A stretch of DNA of 64,000 bases from Kosakonia sp. SMBL-WEM22 (GCF_014490785.1 NZ_CP051488.1:3534001-3598000); one strand, 5' to 3'. Numbered from the stretch's first letter, positions 24,804 to 34,350 are shown. Translations and numbers: made by a program. The notes: generated by a model from the letters alone, not told the origin.

Positions 24804-25565
24804 ATGGTTTCATCCTCGCCTGGCGCTGCGCGCAGCGGTCTTTACTACTTTTCTCAAGGCTGGAAACTGGTCACGTTGCCGGGCATTCGCCGCTTCGTGA
24901 TCCTGCCCCTGCTGGTCAATATCCTGCTGATGGGCGGCGCGTTCTGGTGGCTCTTTACCCGTCTCGATAGCTGGATCCCAATGCTTATGAGCCACGTGCC
25001 GGGTTGGCTACAGTGGCTCAGCTATCTATTATGGCCGATTATCGTTATCTCTATTCTGTTGGTGTTCGGCTACTTCTTCTCAACCCTCGCTAACTGGATT
25101 GCTGCGCCATTTAATGGCCTGCTGGCTGAACAACTGGAAGCGCGATTAACGGGCGCGACGCCGCCGGACGTCGGCATCTTCGGCCTGATGAAAGATCTGC
25201 CACGCATCATGAAACGCGAGTGGCAGAAGTTTGCCTGGTATCTGCCGCGCGCCGCGATTCTGCTTATCCTCTATTTTATCCCCGGTATTGGGCAGACGGT
25301 CGCACCGGTGCTCTGGTTCCTGTTTAGCGCCTGGATGCTGGCGATCCAGTATTGTGACTACCCGTTCGACAACCATAAAGTGCCGTTTAAAACCATGCGC
25401 TCGGCGTTGCGCGAACGTAAGGTGACCAATATGCAGTTCGGCGCGCTGACCAGCCTCTTCACGCTGATACCGGTGCTCAATCTGGTGGTGATGCCGGTTG
25501 CGGTCTGTGGTGCGACAGCCATGTGGGTCGACTGTTATCGCGATAAGCTTGCCAGCTGGCGCTAA
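24804..25565 (+). CDS. cysZ: CysZ, sulfate transporter
   Basis: A 253-residue inner-membrane protein with hydrophobic segments near residues 28-50, 68-95, 140-175 and 210-235. It matches E. coli CysZ, a high-affinity sulfate permease that feeds cysteine synthesis and is inhibited by sulfite. It sits 140 bp upstream of cysK on the same strand. Confidence 0.95.
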   Translation: MVSSSPGAARSGLYYFSQGWKLVTLPGIRRFVILPLLVNILLMGGAFWWLFTRLDSWIPMLMSHVPGWLQWLSYLLWPIIVISILLVFGYFFSTLANWIAAPFNGLLAEQLEARLTGATPPDVGIFGLMKDLPRIMKREWQKFAWYLPRAAILLILYFIPGIGQTVAPVLWFLFSAWMLAIQYCDYPFDNHKVPFKTMRSALRERKVTNMQFGALTSLFTLIPVLNLVVMPVAVCGATAMWVDCYRDKLASWR

Positions 25566-25570
25566 GGAAC

Positions 25571-25588
25571 TATTCCTTTTCTTATTCC
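25571..25588 (+). promoter_or_regulatory. Possible CysB half-sites upstream of cysK
   Basis: TATTCC occurs twice, 12 bp apart (25571-25576 and 25583-25588), in an AT-rich stretch before cysK. Similar TTATTCC half-sites are described in cys promoters bound by CysB. Support is limited to this resemblance. Confidence 0.35.
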
Positions 25589-25705
25589 ATACTGATAACC
25601 ATTATTTCGTCGCAGCATATAGATATGCGAAATCCTTACTTCCGCATCATCGGTAAGTGCGTATGCTGGGTCGGTTCCCAAATTTCATACAGTTAAGGAC
25701 GGGCT

Positions 25706-26677
25706 ATGAGTAAGATTTATGAAGACAACTCGCTGACCATTGGTCATACGCCGCTGGTTCGACTGAACCGCATCGGTAACGGACGCATTCTGGCGAAGGT
25801 CGAGTCGCGCAACCCGAGCTTCAGCATAAAATGCCGTATCGGTGCCAATATGATTTGGGATGCCGAAAAACGTGGTGTGCTGAAACCGGGCGTTGAACTG
25901 GTCGAACCGACCAGCGGTAACACCGGGATCGCGCTGGCCTATGTTGCCGCAGCGCGCGGTTACAAGCTGACGCTGACTATGCCAGAAACCATGAGCATTG
26001 AGCGCCGCAAGCTGCTGAAAGCGCTTGGCGCAAACCTGGTGCTGACCGAAGGCGCGAAAGGGATGAAAGGCGCGATTCAGAAAGCGGAAGAGATTGTCGC
26101 CAGCGATCCGGCAAAATTCCTGCTGCTTCAGCAGTTCAGCAATCCGGCGAACCCGGAGATCCACGAAAAAACCACCGGTCCTGAAATTTGGGAAGATACC
26201 GACGGTCAGGTGGATGTCTTTATCTCTGGTGTGGGCACCGGCGGCACGCTGACGGGCGTTACCCGCTTCATTAAAAACACCAAAGGCAAAACTGACCTGA
26301 TCAGCGTTGCCGTTGAGCCGACCGACTCACCGGTAATCTCGCAGGCGCTGGCGGGCGAAGAGCTGAAGCCGGGCCCGCATAAGATTCAGGGTATCGGTGC
26401 CGGTTTTATCCCTGGCAACCTGGATCTAAAGCTGATTGATAAAGTGGTGAAAATTACCAATGAAGAGGCGATCAGCACCGCGCGTCGCCTGATGGAAGAG
26501 GAAGGCATCCTGGCCGGTATCTCTTCTGGTGCTGCCGTTGCGGCCGCGCTCAAACTTCAGGAAGATGAGGCCTTTACCAATAAAAATATTGTGGTTATCC
26601 TCCCCTCTTCCGGTGAGCGTTACCTCAGTACTGCACTGTTTGCCGATCTCTTTACTGAGAAAGAATTGCAACAGTGA
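25706..26677 (+). CDS. cysK: CysK, O-acetylserine sulfhydrylase A
   Basis: This PLP enzyme makes cysteine from O-acetylserine and sulfide. 323 residues. The PLP lysine is in NPSFSIKCRIGANM (about residue 42), the substrate loop is TSGNTGIALA, and the phosphate-binding loop is GVGTGGTLTGVTR. It is the main aerobic isozyme and partner of CysE; CysM is encoded 4 kb away. It ends at a strong terminator and is upstream of ptsHI-crr. Confidence 0.98.
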   Translation: MSKIYEDNSLTIGHTPLVRLNRIGNGRILAKVESRNPSFSIKCRIGANMIWDAEKRGVLKPGVELVEPTSGNTGIALAYVAAARGYKLTLTMPETMSIERRKLLKALGANLVLTEGAKGMKGAIQKAEEIVASDPAKFLLLQQFSNPANPEIHEKTTGPEIWEDTDGQVDVFISGVGTGGTLTGVTRFIKNTKGKTDLISVAVEPTDSPVISQALAGEELKPGPHKIQGIGAGFIPGNLDLKLIDKVVKITNEEAISTARRLMEEEGILAGISSGAAVAAALKLQEDEAFTNKNIVVILPSSGERYLSTALFADLFTEKELQQ

Positions 26678-26699
26678 TGCCAGATTGTTAAATCAGCGC

Positions 26700-26727
26700 A
26701 AAAAAGCACCCGTCGGGGTGCTTTTTT
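26700..26727 (+). terminator. cysK terminator
   Basis: GCACCC, a 4-base loop and GGGTGC, preceded by A and followed by six T, 28 bp after the cysK stop. The remaining 26728-27059 is the ptsH promoter and leader region; no gene is seen in it. Confidence 0.9.
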
Positions 26728-26861
26728 GTGGCATACATCAAACTTTTATCCCACCTGGCATTGCCGAAAACGGCCTGGTCTGGTATTTAACCATCACATT
26801 TATTTTGAAGCGCGAAATTAATCGAAGTCTGATTTCACCTGGCTGAATCGTTTTTATGATT

Positions 26862-26890
26862 TGGTTCAATTCTGGCTTTGACGGCATAAT
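26862..26890 (+). promoter_or_regulatory. Candidate pts promoter
   Basis: TTGGTT and CATAAT are separated by 18 bases in the region where K-12 has its multiple ptsH promoters. Assignment is by eye; other promoters in 26728-27059 are likely. Confidence 0.35.
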
Positions 26891-26993
26891 GTTTAATGAC
26901 GTAAGCAACGTCAACGACCATCAGCGTATGCACGAGACCGCGCCTTTCTGGCATCTGTACCTTGGCTCGTTACGCCAGCGCTAACTATACAGG

Positions 26994-27023
26994 CTAAAGT
27001 CCTGCCGCCAGGCTAGACTTTAG
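26994..27023 (+). other. Stem-loop in the ptsH leader
   Basis: CTAAAGTC and GACTTTAG form a perfect 8-bp stem around a 14-base loop, 37 bases before the ptsH ATG. The following leader, from about 27011 to the ATG, closely matches the K-12 sequence as I recall it. Confidence 0.5.
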
Positions 27024-27059
27024 TTCCACAACACTAAACCTATAAGTTGGGGAAATACA

Positions 27060-27317
27060 ATGTTCCAGCAAGAAGTTACTATTACAGCTCCGAACGGTCT
27101 GCACACTCGCCCTGCTGCTCAGTTTGTTAAAGAAGCAAAAGGCTTCACTTCTGAAATCACTGTGACCTCCAACGGCAAAAGCGCCAGCGCAAAAAGCCTG
27201 TTCAAACTGCAAACTCTGGGCCTGACTCAGGGCACCGTTGTGACTCTGACCGCTGAAGGCGAAGATGAGCAAAAAGCAGTTGAACATCTGGTTAAACTGA
27301 TGGCGGAACTCGAGTAA
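27060..27317 (+). CDS. ptsH: PtsH, HPr phosphocarrier of the PTS
   Basis: An 85-residue HPr. The active His15 is in APNGLHTRPAAQFVKEAKGF and Ser46 in NGKSASAKSLFKLQTLGL. It passes phosphate from enzyme I to sugar-specific EIIA domains. First gene of ptsHI-crr, with a 48-bp gap to ptsI. Confidence 0.98.
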   Translation: MFQQEVTITAPNGLHTRPAAQFVKEAKGFTSEITVTSNGKSASAKSLFKLQTLGLTQGTVVTLTAEGEDEQKAVEHLVKLMAELE

Positions 27318-27365
27318 GTTTTTCGCGGGTTTCTTTAAAGATCAGTCACAAGTAAAGGTAGGGTT

Positions 27366-29093
27366 ATGATTTCAGGCATTTTAGCATCCCCGGGTATCGC
27401 TTTCGGTAAAGCACTTTTGCTGAAAGAAGATGAGATCGTCATCGACCGGAAGAAGGTTTCTGCCGACAAGGTTGATCAGGAAGTTGAGCGTTTCCTGAGC
27501 GGTCGTGCCAAGGCATCGGCGCAACTGGAAGCGATCAAAACGAAAGCAGGTGAAACTTTCGGTGAAGAAAAAGAAGCCATCTTCGAAGGCCACATTATGT
27601 TGCTGGAAGATGAGGAGCTGGAGCAGGAAATCATAGCCCTGATTAAAGATAAGAGCATGACTGCCGACGCGGCAGCCCATGAAGTTATCGAAGGTCAGGC
27701 AACCGCCCTGGAAGAGCTGGATGACGAATACCTGAAAGAGCGTGCGGCTGACGTGCGTGACATTGGTAAACGCCTGCTGCGCAACATTCTGGGTATGCCG
27801 ATTATCGATCTCAGTGCCATTCAGGATGAAGTGATTCTGGTTGCAGCCGATCTGACACCGTCCGAAACTGCCCAGCTGAACCTGAAAAAAGTGCTCGGTT
27901 TTATCACCGATATTGGCGGTCGTACCTCCCACACCTCGATCATGGCGCGCTCCCTTGAGCTGCCGGCGATTGTGGGCACCGGTAGCGTCACCAGCCAGGT
28001 GAAAAACGGCGACTATCTGATCCTCGATGCGGTAAACAACAAAGTTTATGTTAACCCGAGCGACGACGAGATTGACGCACTGCGCGCCGCGCAGGCACAG
28101 GTTGCTGAAGAGAAAGCTGAACTGGCGAAGCTGAAAGATCTGCCGGCGATCACCCTTGATGGTCACCAGGTCGAAGTGTGCGCCAACATCGGTACCGTTC
28201 GCGATGTCGCGGGCGCAGAGCGCAACGGCGCTGAAGGCGTTGGCCTCTACCGTACCGAATTCCTGTTTATGGATCGCGACGCGCTGCCGACCGAAGAAGA
28301 GCAGTTCGACGCCTACAAAGCGGTAGCGGAAGCCTGTGGCTCCCAGGCCGTGATTGTACGTACCATGGACATCGGCGGCGACAAAGAGCTGCCGTACATG
28401 AACTTCCCGAAAGAAGAGAACCCGTTCCTCGGCTGGCGTGCCATTCGCATCGCTATGGATCGCAAAGAGATCCTGCGCGATCAGGTTCGCGCTATCCTGC
28501 GTGCCTCTGCTTTCGGCAAACTGCGTATTATGTTCCCGATGATCATCTCTGTTGAAGAAGTGCGCGCACTGAAGAAAGAGATTGAGATCTACAAACAGGA
28601 ACTGCGCGACGAAGGCAAAGCCTTCGACGAATCCATCGAAATTGGCGTGATGGTAGAAACCCCTGCCGCCGCGACGATTGCGCGCCATCTGGCGAAAGAA
28701 GTGGACTTCTTTAGTATTGGCACCAACGATTTAACGCAGTACACCCTGGCAGTTGACCGCGGTAATGATATGATTTCACATCTTTACCAGCCGATGTCGC
28801 CGTCCGTACTCAACCTGATCAAGCAAGTTATTGATGCTTCTCATGCTGAAGGTAAATGGACCGGCATGTGTGGTGAGCTTGCAGGCGACGAACGTGCTAC
28901 ACTTCTGTTGCTGGGGATGGGTCTGGATGAATTCAGTATGAGTGCCATTTCTATCCCGCGCATTAAGAAGATTATTCGTAACACGAACTTCGAAGATGCG
29001 AAGGTGTTAGCAGAGCAGGCTCTTGCTCAACCGACAACGGACGAGTTAATGACGCTGGTTAACAAGTTCATTGAAGAAAAAACAATCTGCTAA
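27366..29093 (+). CDS. ptsI: PtsI, PTS enzyme I
   Basis: A 575-residue phosphoenolpyruvate-protein phosphotransferase. The phosphorylated histidine is in GGRTSHTSIMARSLELPAIV (about residue 189). The C-terminal PEP-binding domain contains TEFLFMDRD, a conserved Arg-rich stretch and the catalytic GMCGELAGD. It starts PTS phosphate transfer to HPr. Confidence 0.98.
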   Translation: MISGILASPGIAFGKALLLKEDEIVIDRKKVSADKVDQEVERFLSGRAKASAQLEAIKTKAGETFGEEKEAIFEGHIMLLEDEELEQEIIALIKDKSMTADAAAHEVIEGQATALEELDDEYLKERAADVRDIGKRLLRNILGMPIIDLSAIQDEVILVAADLTPSETAQLNLKKVLGFITDIGGRTSHTSIMARSLELPAIVGTGSVTSQVKNGDYLILDAVNNKVYVNPSDDEIDALRAAQAQVAEEKAELAKLKDLPAITLDGHQVEVCANIGTVRDVAGAERNGAEGVGLYRTEFLFMDRDALPTEEEQFDAYKAVAEACGSQAVIVRTMDIGGDKELPYMNFPKEENPFLGWRAIRIAMDRKEILRDQVRAILRASAFGKLRIMFPMIISVEEVRALKKEIEIYKQELRDEGKAFDESIEIGVMVETPAAATIARHLAKEVDFFSIGTNDLTQYTLAVDRGNDMISHLYQPMSPSVLNLIKQVIDASHAEGKWTGMCGELAGDERATLLLLGMGLDEFSMSAISIPRIKKIIRNTNFEDAKVLAEQALAQPTTDELMTLVNKFIEEKTIC

Positions 29094-29133
29094 TCCACGA
29101 GATGCGGCCCAAATTACTGCTTAGGAGAAGATC

Positions 29134-29643
29134 ATGGGTTTGTTCGATAAACTGAAATCTCTGGTTTCTGATGATAAGAAAGAGACCGGCGCCATTGAGA
29201 TCATTGCCCCGCTGTCTGGCGAAATCGTTAACATTGAAGATGTACCGGATGTGGTGTTTGCTGAAAAAATCGTTGGTGATGGCATTGCTATCAAACCGAC
29301 CGGCAACAAAATGGTCGCTCCGGTTGACGGGACTATCGGCAAAATCTTTGAAACCAACCATGCCTTCTCTATCGAATCCGATAGCGGCATTGAACTCTTC
29401 GTTCACTTCGGTATCGATACCGTTGAACTGAAAGGTGAAGGTTTCAAACGCATCGCGGAAGAGGGCCAGCGCGTTAAAGTTGGCGATCCGGTTATCGAAT
29501 TCGACCTGCCGCTGCTGGAAGAGAAAGCCAAATCCACGCTGACGCCGGTTGTCATCTCTAACATGGATGAGATCAAAGAGCTGATCAAACTCTCTGGTAG
29601 CGTAACCGTGGGTGAAACCCCGGTGATCCGCATCAAGAAGTAA
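29134..29643 (+). CDS. crr: Crr, glucose-specific EIIA component
   Basis: A 169-residue soluble EIIA-Glc. The active His90 is in ELFVHFGIDTVELKGEGF and His75 in NHAFSIES. It donates phosphate to PtsG and, when unphosphorylated, inhibits non-PTS permeases; the phosphorylated form stimulates adenylate cyclase. Last gene of the pts operon. A bidirectional terminator separates it from pdxK. Confidence 0.98.
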   Translation: MGLFDKLKSLVSDDKKETGAIEIIAPLSGEIVNIEDVPDVVFAEKIVGDGIAIKPTGNKMVAPVDGTIGKIFETNHAFSIESDSGIELFVHFGIDTVELKGEGFKRIAEEGQRVKVGDPVIEFDLPLLEEKAKSTLTPVVISNMDEIKELIKLSGSVTVGETPVIRIKK

Positions 29644-29658
29644 GCGCTCTACACTCTA

Positions 29659-29687
29659 AAAAAATGGCACCGTAAGGTGCCATTTTT
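29659..29687. terminator. Bidirectional terminator, crr / pdxK
   Basis: AATGGCACC, loop GTAA and GGTGCCATT form a perfect 9-bp stem flanked by A and T runs between convergent genes. Confidence 0.9.
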
Positions 29688-29690
29688 GTT

Positions 29691-30530
29691 TTAGCGCGGC
29701 GGTAAAATCAGCTCGTCATACCCCTTTTCCAGCGTATAACCCATCACCTCCACCACCCGCTCGCCCGCAGCCTGCACCGCCATATCCAGCGCTTTGCCCT
29801 GAATAATGCCGCTCACCAGTTCGGAGCAGAAGAGATCGCCAGTCCCCTTCAGATCCGTCGCCACGCGTGGATAGCTGCTGATATTAACGCCCTCGGCGGA
29901 GACCACCACCACATGAATCTGCCCATCGTTGCGATCCACCGGCGCGCTGGTGATCGCCACCCAGCGCAGTGATGAGGAGAGGAGCCCCTGCGCCGCGGCA
30001 ATCGCGCTTTGCAGATCGCGGCACGGTTTGCCGCTCAGCACTTCCAGCTCGAAAACATTCGGCGTGATCCCCTGGGCCAGCGGCATCATCACCTCCCGGT
30101 AAGCCTCGGGAATTTCAGGTTTCACATAGATGCCGCTGTCGATATCGCCAATCACCGGATCGACCAGAATCAGCAGCTCCGGGTGTTTCTCCCGCAGCGC
30201 CGTCAGCCACTTCGCCAGCAGCTTGATCTGGCTGGCGCTACCCATGTAGCCGGTTGTTACCGCCTTCACGCTGCGCAGCACGTCACGCTCTTCCAGCGCC
30301 TGCAAATAGCCGCTGAACCACTCATCGGGAATAACGCCGCCATAAAAGGTGTCGTAATGCGGGGTATTGCTGAACAACACCGTGGGCACGGCCAGCACGT
30401 TAAGCTGGTGCTGACGAATATTGGGTACGGCAATGCTGTTGCCCACGCTGCCGTAAACTACCTGCGACTGAACCGCAACGATATCGGCCTGCTGCGCCCG
30501 GGTTTTATCCCTGAACAGGATCATCTCCAT
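29691..30530 (-). CDS. pdxK: PdxK, pyridoxine/pyridoxal/pyridoxamine kinase
   Basis: A 279-residue ribokinase-fold enzyme that phosphorylates B6 vitamers. VQSQVVYGSVGNSIAV near the N-terminus and the catalytic DLKGTGDLFCSELVSG (about residues 224-239) are the family hallmarks. K-12 PdxK is 283 residues with a slightly different N-terminus. Its start lies 18 bp from the cysM stop on the same strand, so read-through from cysM is possible. Confidence 0.95.
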   Translation of the reverse strand: MEMILFRDKTRAQQADIVAVQSQVVYGSVGNSIAVPNIRQHQLNVLAVPTVLFSNTPHYDTFYGGVIPDEWFSGYLQALEERDVLRSVKAVTTGYMGSASQIKLLAKWLTALREKHPELLILVDPVIGDIDSGIYVKPEIPEAYREVMMPLAQGITPNVFELEVLSGKPCRDLQSAIAAAQGLLSSSLRWVAITSAPVDRNDGQIHVVVVSAEGVNISSYPRVATDLKGTGDLFCSELVSGIIQGKALDMAVQAAGERVVEVMGYTLEKGYDELILPPR

Positions 30531-30547
30531 TTTGTCTCCTTGACGGG

Positions 30548-31459
30548 TTAAATCCCCGCGCCCTGCGAATAACTCTCTTCACCAAACACGCCGGTCGACA
30601 GATAGCGATCGCCGCGATCGCAAATGATGGCGACAATTACCGCGCCCGGGTTCGCTTTTGCCACCCGAATCGCACCAGCGACCGCGCCGCCAGAGCTGAC
30701 GCCGCAGAAGATGCCCTCTTTGACCGCCAGCGCGCGCATGGTATTTTCCGCCTCGCGCTGCTGGATATCCAGCACCTCATCCACCAAATCGGCATTAAAA
30801 ATGCCTGGCATATAGTCGGCAGGCCAGCGGCGAATACCGGGAATACTGCTCCCCTCTTCCGGCTGAAGGCCAACAATAGTGACCTTTTTCGCCTGCTCGC
30901 GCAGGAAACGTGAAACACCAGTGATGGTGCCAGTCGTCCCCATGCTGGAGACAAAGTGGCTGATACGCCCCTGCGTCTGCTGCCAGATTTCCGGGCCGGT
31001 GGTGGTGTAATGGGCGTAAGGGTTATCGGGATTATTGAACTGATCGAGCAGTTTGCCGTCGCCACGCGCGGCCATCTCAAGGGCGAGATCGCGCGCCCCC
31101 TCCATGCCCTGCTCTTTGCTGACCAGAATCAGCTCGGCACCATAAGCACGCATCGCCGCACGGCGCTCCTGGCTCATGTTGTCGGGCATCAGCAGCTTCA
31201 TGCGATAGCCCTTCAACGCCGCAATCATCGCCAGCGCAATGCCGGTGTTGCCGCTGGTCGCTTCAATTAACACATCGCCAGGTTTGATTTCGCCGCGCCG
31301 TTCCGCCTGCACAATCATCGACAGCGCAGCGCGGTCTTTTACCGAACCGGCAGGATTGTTACCTTCGAGCTTGACCCAAATTTCACTGCCGTTATCCGGG
31401 GTCAGGCGCTGTAATTTGACCAGCGGCGTATTGCCAATAGTCTCTTCTAATGTGTTCAC
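30548..31459 (-). CDS. cysM: CysM, O-acetylserine sulfhydrylase B
   Basis: A 303-residue PLP enzyme that makes cysteine using sulfide or thiosulfate (giving S-sulfocysteine). The PLP lysine is in NNPAGSVKDRAA (about residue 41), and TSGNTGIALA and GTTGTITGVSRF follow. A GTG start (V-NTLEETIGNTPLV) is chosen because it gives the K-12 length; the ORF extends 13 codons further without homology. It follows the cysPTWA operon but is separated from cysA by a terminator. Confidence 0.95.
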   Translation of the reverse strand: MNTLEETIGNTPLVKLQRLTPDNGSEIWVKLEGNNPAGSVKDRAALSMIVQAERRGEIKPGDVLIEATSGNTGIALAMIAALKGYRMKLLMPDNMSQERRAAMRAYGAELILVSKEQGMEGARDLALEMAARGDGKLLDQFNNPDNPYAHYTTTGPEIWQQTQGRISHFVSSMGTTGTITGVSRFLREQAKKVTIVGLQPEEGSSIPGIRRWPADYMPGIFNADLVDEVLDIQQREAENTMRALAVKEGIFCGVSSGGAVAGAIRVAKANPGAVIVAIICDRGDRYLSTGVFGEESYSQGAGI

Positions 31460-31473
31460 GATCGCTGTCCAAT

Positions 31474-31504
31474 AAAAAACCCGGTCCGCATCACGCATAC
31501 CGGG
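31474..31504 (-). terminator. Terminator between cysA and cysM
   Basis: On the minus strand CCCGGT, a 13-base loop and ACCGGG are followed by TTTTTT. A second palindrome GCCGGGT/ACCCGGC (31512-31537) lies beside it. It would limit cysM expression from the cysP promoter. Confidence 0.8.
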
Positions 31505-31560
31505 CTTGTCGGCCGGGTGAGCAACGTGCTACCCGGCAAAAACCACGTTTCCTTAAGCTA

Positions 31561-32655
31561 TCAGGCTGAATGAGCCAGAGCAAGCTCCGCGCCCGGCTCA
31601 ATACGCTCATCGCCGTTATAGAGCCGCGCGTTCTGTAAGCCAACGAACAGCCGCTCGCCGCGCTGTGGCGGATGCTCATCGCGCATCACCACTGTTAGCG
31701 GATCGGGGTTCCAGCCAAGCGGCTGTACCACCAGCTGCGTGTAGTGCCCTTTCGGGCTGGCTTCCAGCACCTGCACCGGCAGCGGCGAATCAAGGCTGGT
31801 GCGGCGGCTGACATCCACTTCCCACGGGCGCAGGAAGAGATCAACATCGCCCTGGTAAACCGGCGTATGGCCAAGCGGCCAGTGGTGAGCACCGACGTGA
31901 AACTGCCCGCCGCGAATTACCCCTTTCAGGCGATTCACCTCGCCCATAAACTCCAGCACAAAGCGGGTTGCCGGTTCGCGCCACACCTGATCCGGTGCGT
32001 CTGCCTGCTCAATATTTCCCTGGCTCATCACCACCACGCGGTCGGCCACTTCCGTCGCCTCTTCCTGATCGTGGGTCACAAAGACGCTGGTAAATTTCAG
32101 CTCTTCATGCAGCTGCCGCAGCCAGCGGCGAAGTTCTTTACGCACCTGCGCGTCCAGCGCGCCGAAAGGTTCATCGAGCAGCAGGATTTGCGGCTCAACC
32201 GCCAGCGCACGCGCCAGCGCCACACGCTGCTTCTGCCCGCCCGAGAGCTGCGCCGGGTAGCGATCCGCCAGATGCGCAAGTTGCACCATCTCCAGCAATT
32301 TGGTCACTTTCGCTTTGATCGCAGCCGCATTCGGCCGCTCGCGGCGCGGCAGCACCGTTAAACCAAAGGCGATATTGTCGAAGACCGACATATGGCGGAA
32401 CAGCGCATAGTGCTGAAACACGAAGCCGACGCGGCGCTCGCGTGCATGTAACTGGCTGACATCGGTGCCGTGAAAACGGATGCGCCCACTGCTCTGGTGC
32501 TCAAGCCCGGCGATAATGCGCAGCAGCGTGGTTTTACCGGAGCCAGAGGGACCCAGCAGCGCCACCATCTGCCCGGACGGGATATCCAGAGAGATATCAT
32601 TCAGCACCTGGGTGCGACCAAACGACTTCTTAATATTCGCAATCTCAATGCTCAT
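31561..32655 (-). CDS. cysA: CysA, sulfate/thiosulfate ABC transporter ATPase
   Basis: A 364-residue ABC ATPase. Walker A is GPSGSGKTT (about residues 35-43), the signature LSGGQKQRVALARAL (about 134-148), and Walker B ILLLDEPFGALD. A regulatory TOBE-type domain lies at the C-terminus. It powers import with CysT/CysW. Its start overlaps cysW by 11 bp. Confidence 0.97.
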   Translation of the reverse strand: MSIEIANIKKSFGRTQVLNDISLDIPSGQMVALLGPSGSGKTTLLRIIAGLEHQSSGRIRFHGTDVSQLHARERRVGFVFQHYALFRHMSVFDNIAFGLTVLPRRERPNAAAIKAKVTKLLEMVQLAHLADRYPAQLSGGQKQRVALARALAVEPQILLLDEPFGALDAQVRKELRRWLRQLHEELKFTSVFVTHDQEEATEVADRVVVMSQGNIEQADAPDQVWREPATRFVLEFMGEVNRLKGVIRGGQFHVGAHHWPLGHTPVYQGDVDLFLRPWEVDVSRRTSLDSPLPVQVLEASPKGHYTQLVVQPLGWNPDPLTVVMRDEHPPQRGERLFVGLQNARLYNGDERIEPGAELALAHSA

Positions 32656-33520
32656 GATTTCCCTCCTCGTGCAGGCGTTTTTCCTGATTGTTCAAACGCC
32701 ACTGCACCGCACTCTTCAAAAACAGTGTCAAAATCGCCATTAAGGTCAGCAGGGCCGCGGCGGTAAAGGCACCGACGGTATTGTAATCCTGCTCCAGTAA
32801 CTCAATTTGCAGCGGCAGCGACAGGGTTTCACCGCGAATCGAGCCGGACACCACCGACACCGCGCCAAACTCGCCAATCGCTCGCGCGTTAGTCAGCACT
32901 ACGCCGTAAAGCAGCGCCCAGCGGATATTAGGCAGCGTGACGCGGCGGAACATCTGCCAGCCGGAGGCACCCAGCAGGATCGCGGCTTCATCCTCCTGGC
33001 TCCCCTGGCTGAGCATCACCGGCACCAGCTCACGCACCACAAACGGGCAGGTGACGAAAACGGTAACCAGCACCATGCCGGGCCACGAAAACATGATTTG
33101 CAGATTATGTTCATCCAGCCAGCCGCCAAGCGGGCCGTTGGTGCCATAAAAGAGCAGATAGATTAGGCCTGCGACCACCGGCGAGACCGCAAACGGAATA
33201 TCAAGCAGGGTCAGCAGCAGCTGGCGGCCAGGGAAGTTAAAGCGCGTCACCAGCCAGGCGAGCAGCGTGCCGAACACCAGGTTGACTGGCACCGAGATAA
33301 GCGCAATCAGCACCGTCAGCCAGATGGCGTGCAGCATGTCGGCATCGGCGAGGTTTTGCAGCACCGGGGCCAGCCCTTTGCTGAAGGCCTGTACGAAGAT
33401 GTAGATCATCGGCACCAGCAGAATAAAGGCTGAGAGCACAATACCGGTGCCGATTAAAAACCATTTCCCCCAGTTCACCCGGGGCTTGTCATAGCGTTTC
33501 AATGCACTTATTTCCGCCAT
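32645..33520 (-). CDS. cysW: CysW, sulfate/thiosulfate permease subunit
   Basis: A 291-residue inner-membrane subunit with six predicted helices and the ABC permease EAA loop (EDEAAILLGASGWQMFRRVT, about residue 180). It pairs with CysT. One base is shared with the cysT stop (TAATG), and it overlaps cysA, indicating translational coupling in cysPTWA. Confidence 0.97.
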   Translation of the reverse strand: MAEISALKRYDKPRVNWGKWFLIGTGIVLSAFILLVPMIYIFVQAFSKGLAPVLQNLADADMLHAIWLTVLIALISVPVNLVFGTLLAWLVTRFNFPGRQLLLTLLDIPFAVSPVVAGLIYLLFYGTNGPLGGWLDEHNLQIMFSWPGMVLVTVFVTCPFVVRELVPVMLSQGSQEDEAAILLGASGWQMFRRVTLPNIRWALLYGVVLTNARAIGEFGAVSVVSGSIRGETLSLPLQIELLEQDYNTVGAFTAAALLTLMAILTLFLKSAVQWRLNNQEKRLHEEGNHEH

Positions 33521-34350
33521 TAGTGACCTACCACACGCTGACCAAAGCGACTTTGCAAGGTATTGATGGAGAAGAGCAGCAGCAGCGAAGCGGCCAGGAT
33601 CACCGAGGCAATCGCACTCGCCGCCGGGTAGTCAAACTCCTGCAAACGCACGAAGATCATCAGCGAGGTCACTTCCGTCTTCCAGGCGATATTGCCGGCG
33701 ATAAAAATCACCGCGCCAAACTCACCGAGGCTGCGGGTAAAAGAGAGCGCCACACCTGCCATCAGCGCGGGCGACAACTCCGGCAGCACCACTTTACGAA
33801 AGCTCTGCCAGCGCGTAGCGCCAAGGGTTTCCGCCGCCTCTTCGTACTCCGGGCCGAGTTCTTCCAGCACCGGCTGTACCGTGCGTACCACAAACGGGAT
33901 GCTGGTAAAGGCCATGGCTACCGCAATGCCGAGCCAGGTGTAGGTCACTTTGATATCCAGCGCCGCCAGCCACTCACCGTAAAAGCCATTCACCGAGAAG
34001 AGCGACGCCAGCGTTAAACCCGCGACCGCCGTCGGCAGCGCAAACGGCAGATCCATCAATGCGTCGAGCAGCGTGCGTCCCGGAAAACGGTAGCGGGTCA
34101 GGATCCACGCCATCAACATGCCGAAGACGCCGTTGAAGATTGAGGCGACAAACGCCGCCAGCAGCGTCACTTTATAGGCGGCCACCACCTGCGGGTTGGT
34201 GACCACTTCCCAGTACTGTTCCCAGCTCATCTGCGACAGCTGCATCACCAGCGCGCTCAGGGGTAATAACAGAATCAGACAGACAAAAAAGAGGCTGCTG
34301 CCGAGGCTTAAACCAAAGCCCGGCAGCACGCGTTTCGATCCAGACAACAT
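33520..34350 (-). CDS. cysT: CysT (CysU), sulfate/thiosulfate permease subunit
   Basis: A 276-residue inner-membrane permease subunit, six helices, with the EAA loop YEEAAETLGATRWQSFRKVV. The ATG that overlaps the cysP stop (TGATG) is preferred; a GTG one codon earlier is in frame. It forms the channel with CysW. Confidence 0.96.
   Translation of the reverse strand: MLSGSKRVLPGFGLSLGSSLFFVCLILLLPLSALVMQLSQMSWEQYWEVVTNPQVVAAYKVTLLAAFVASIFNGVFGMLMAWILTRYRFPGRTLLDALMDLPFALPTAVAGLTLASLFSVNGFYGEWLAALDIKVTYTWLGIAVAMAFTSIPFVVRTVQPVLEELGPEYEEAAETLGATRWQSFRKVVLPELSPALMAGVALSFTRSLGEFGAVIFIAGNIAWKTEVTSLMIFVRLQEFDYPAASAIASVILAASLLLLFSINTLQSRFGQRVVGH

Noticed and set aside
27381..28688. 435-codon open frame opposite ptsI
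   Set aside because: It lies entirely inside ptsI, has no family features, and comes from the skewed codon use of a highly expressed gene.
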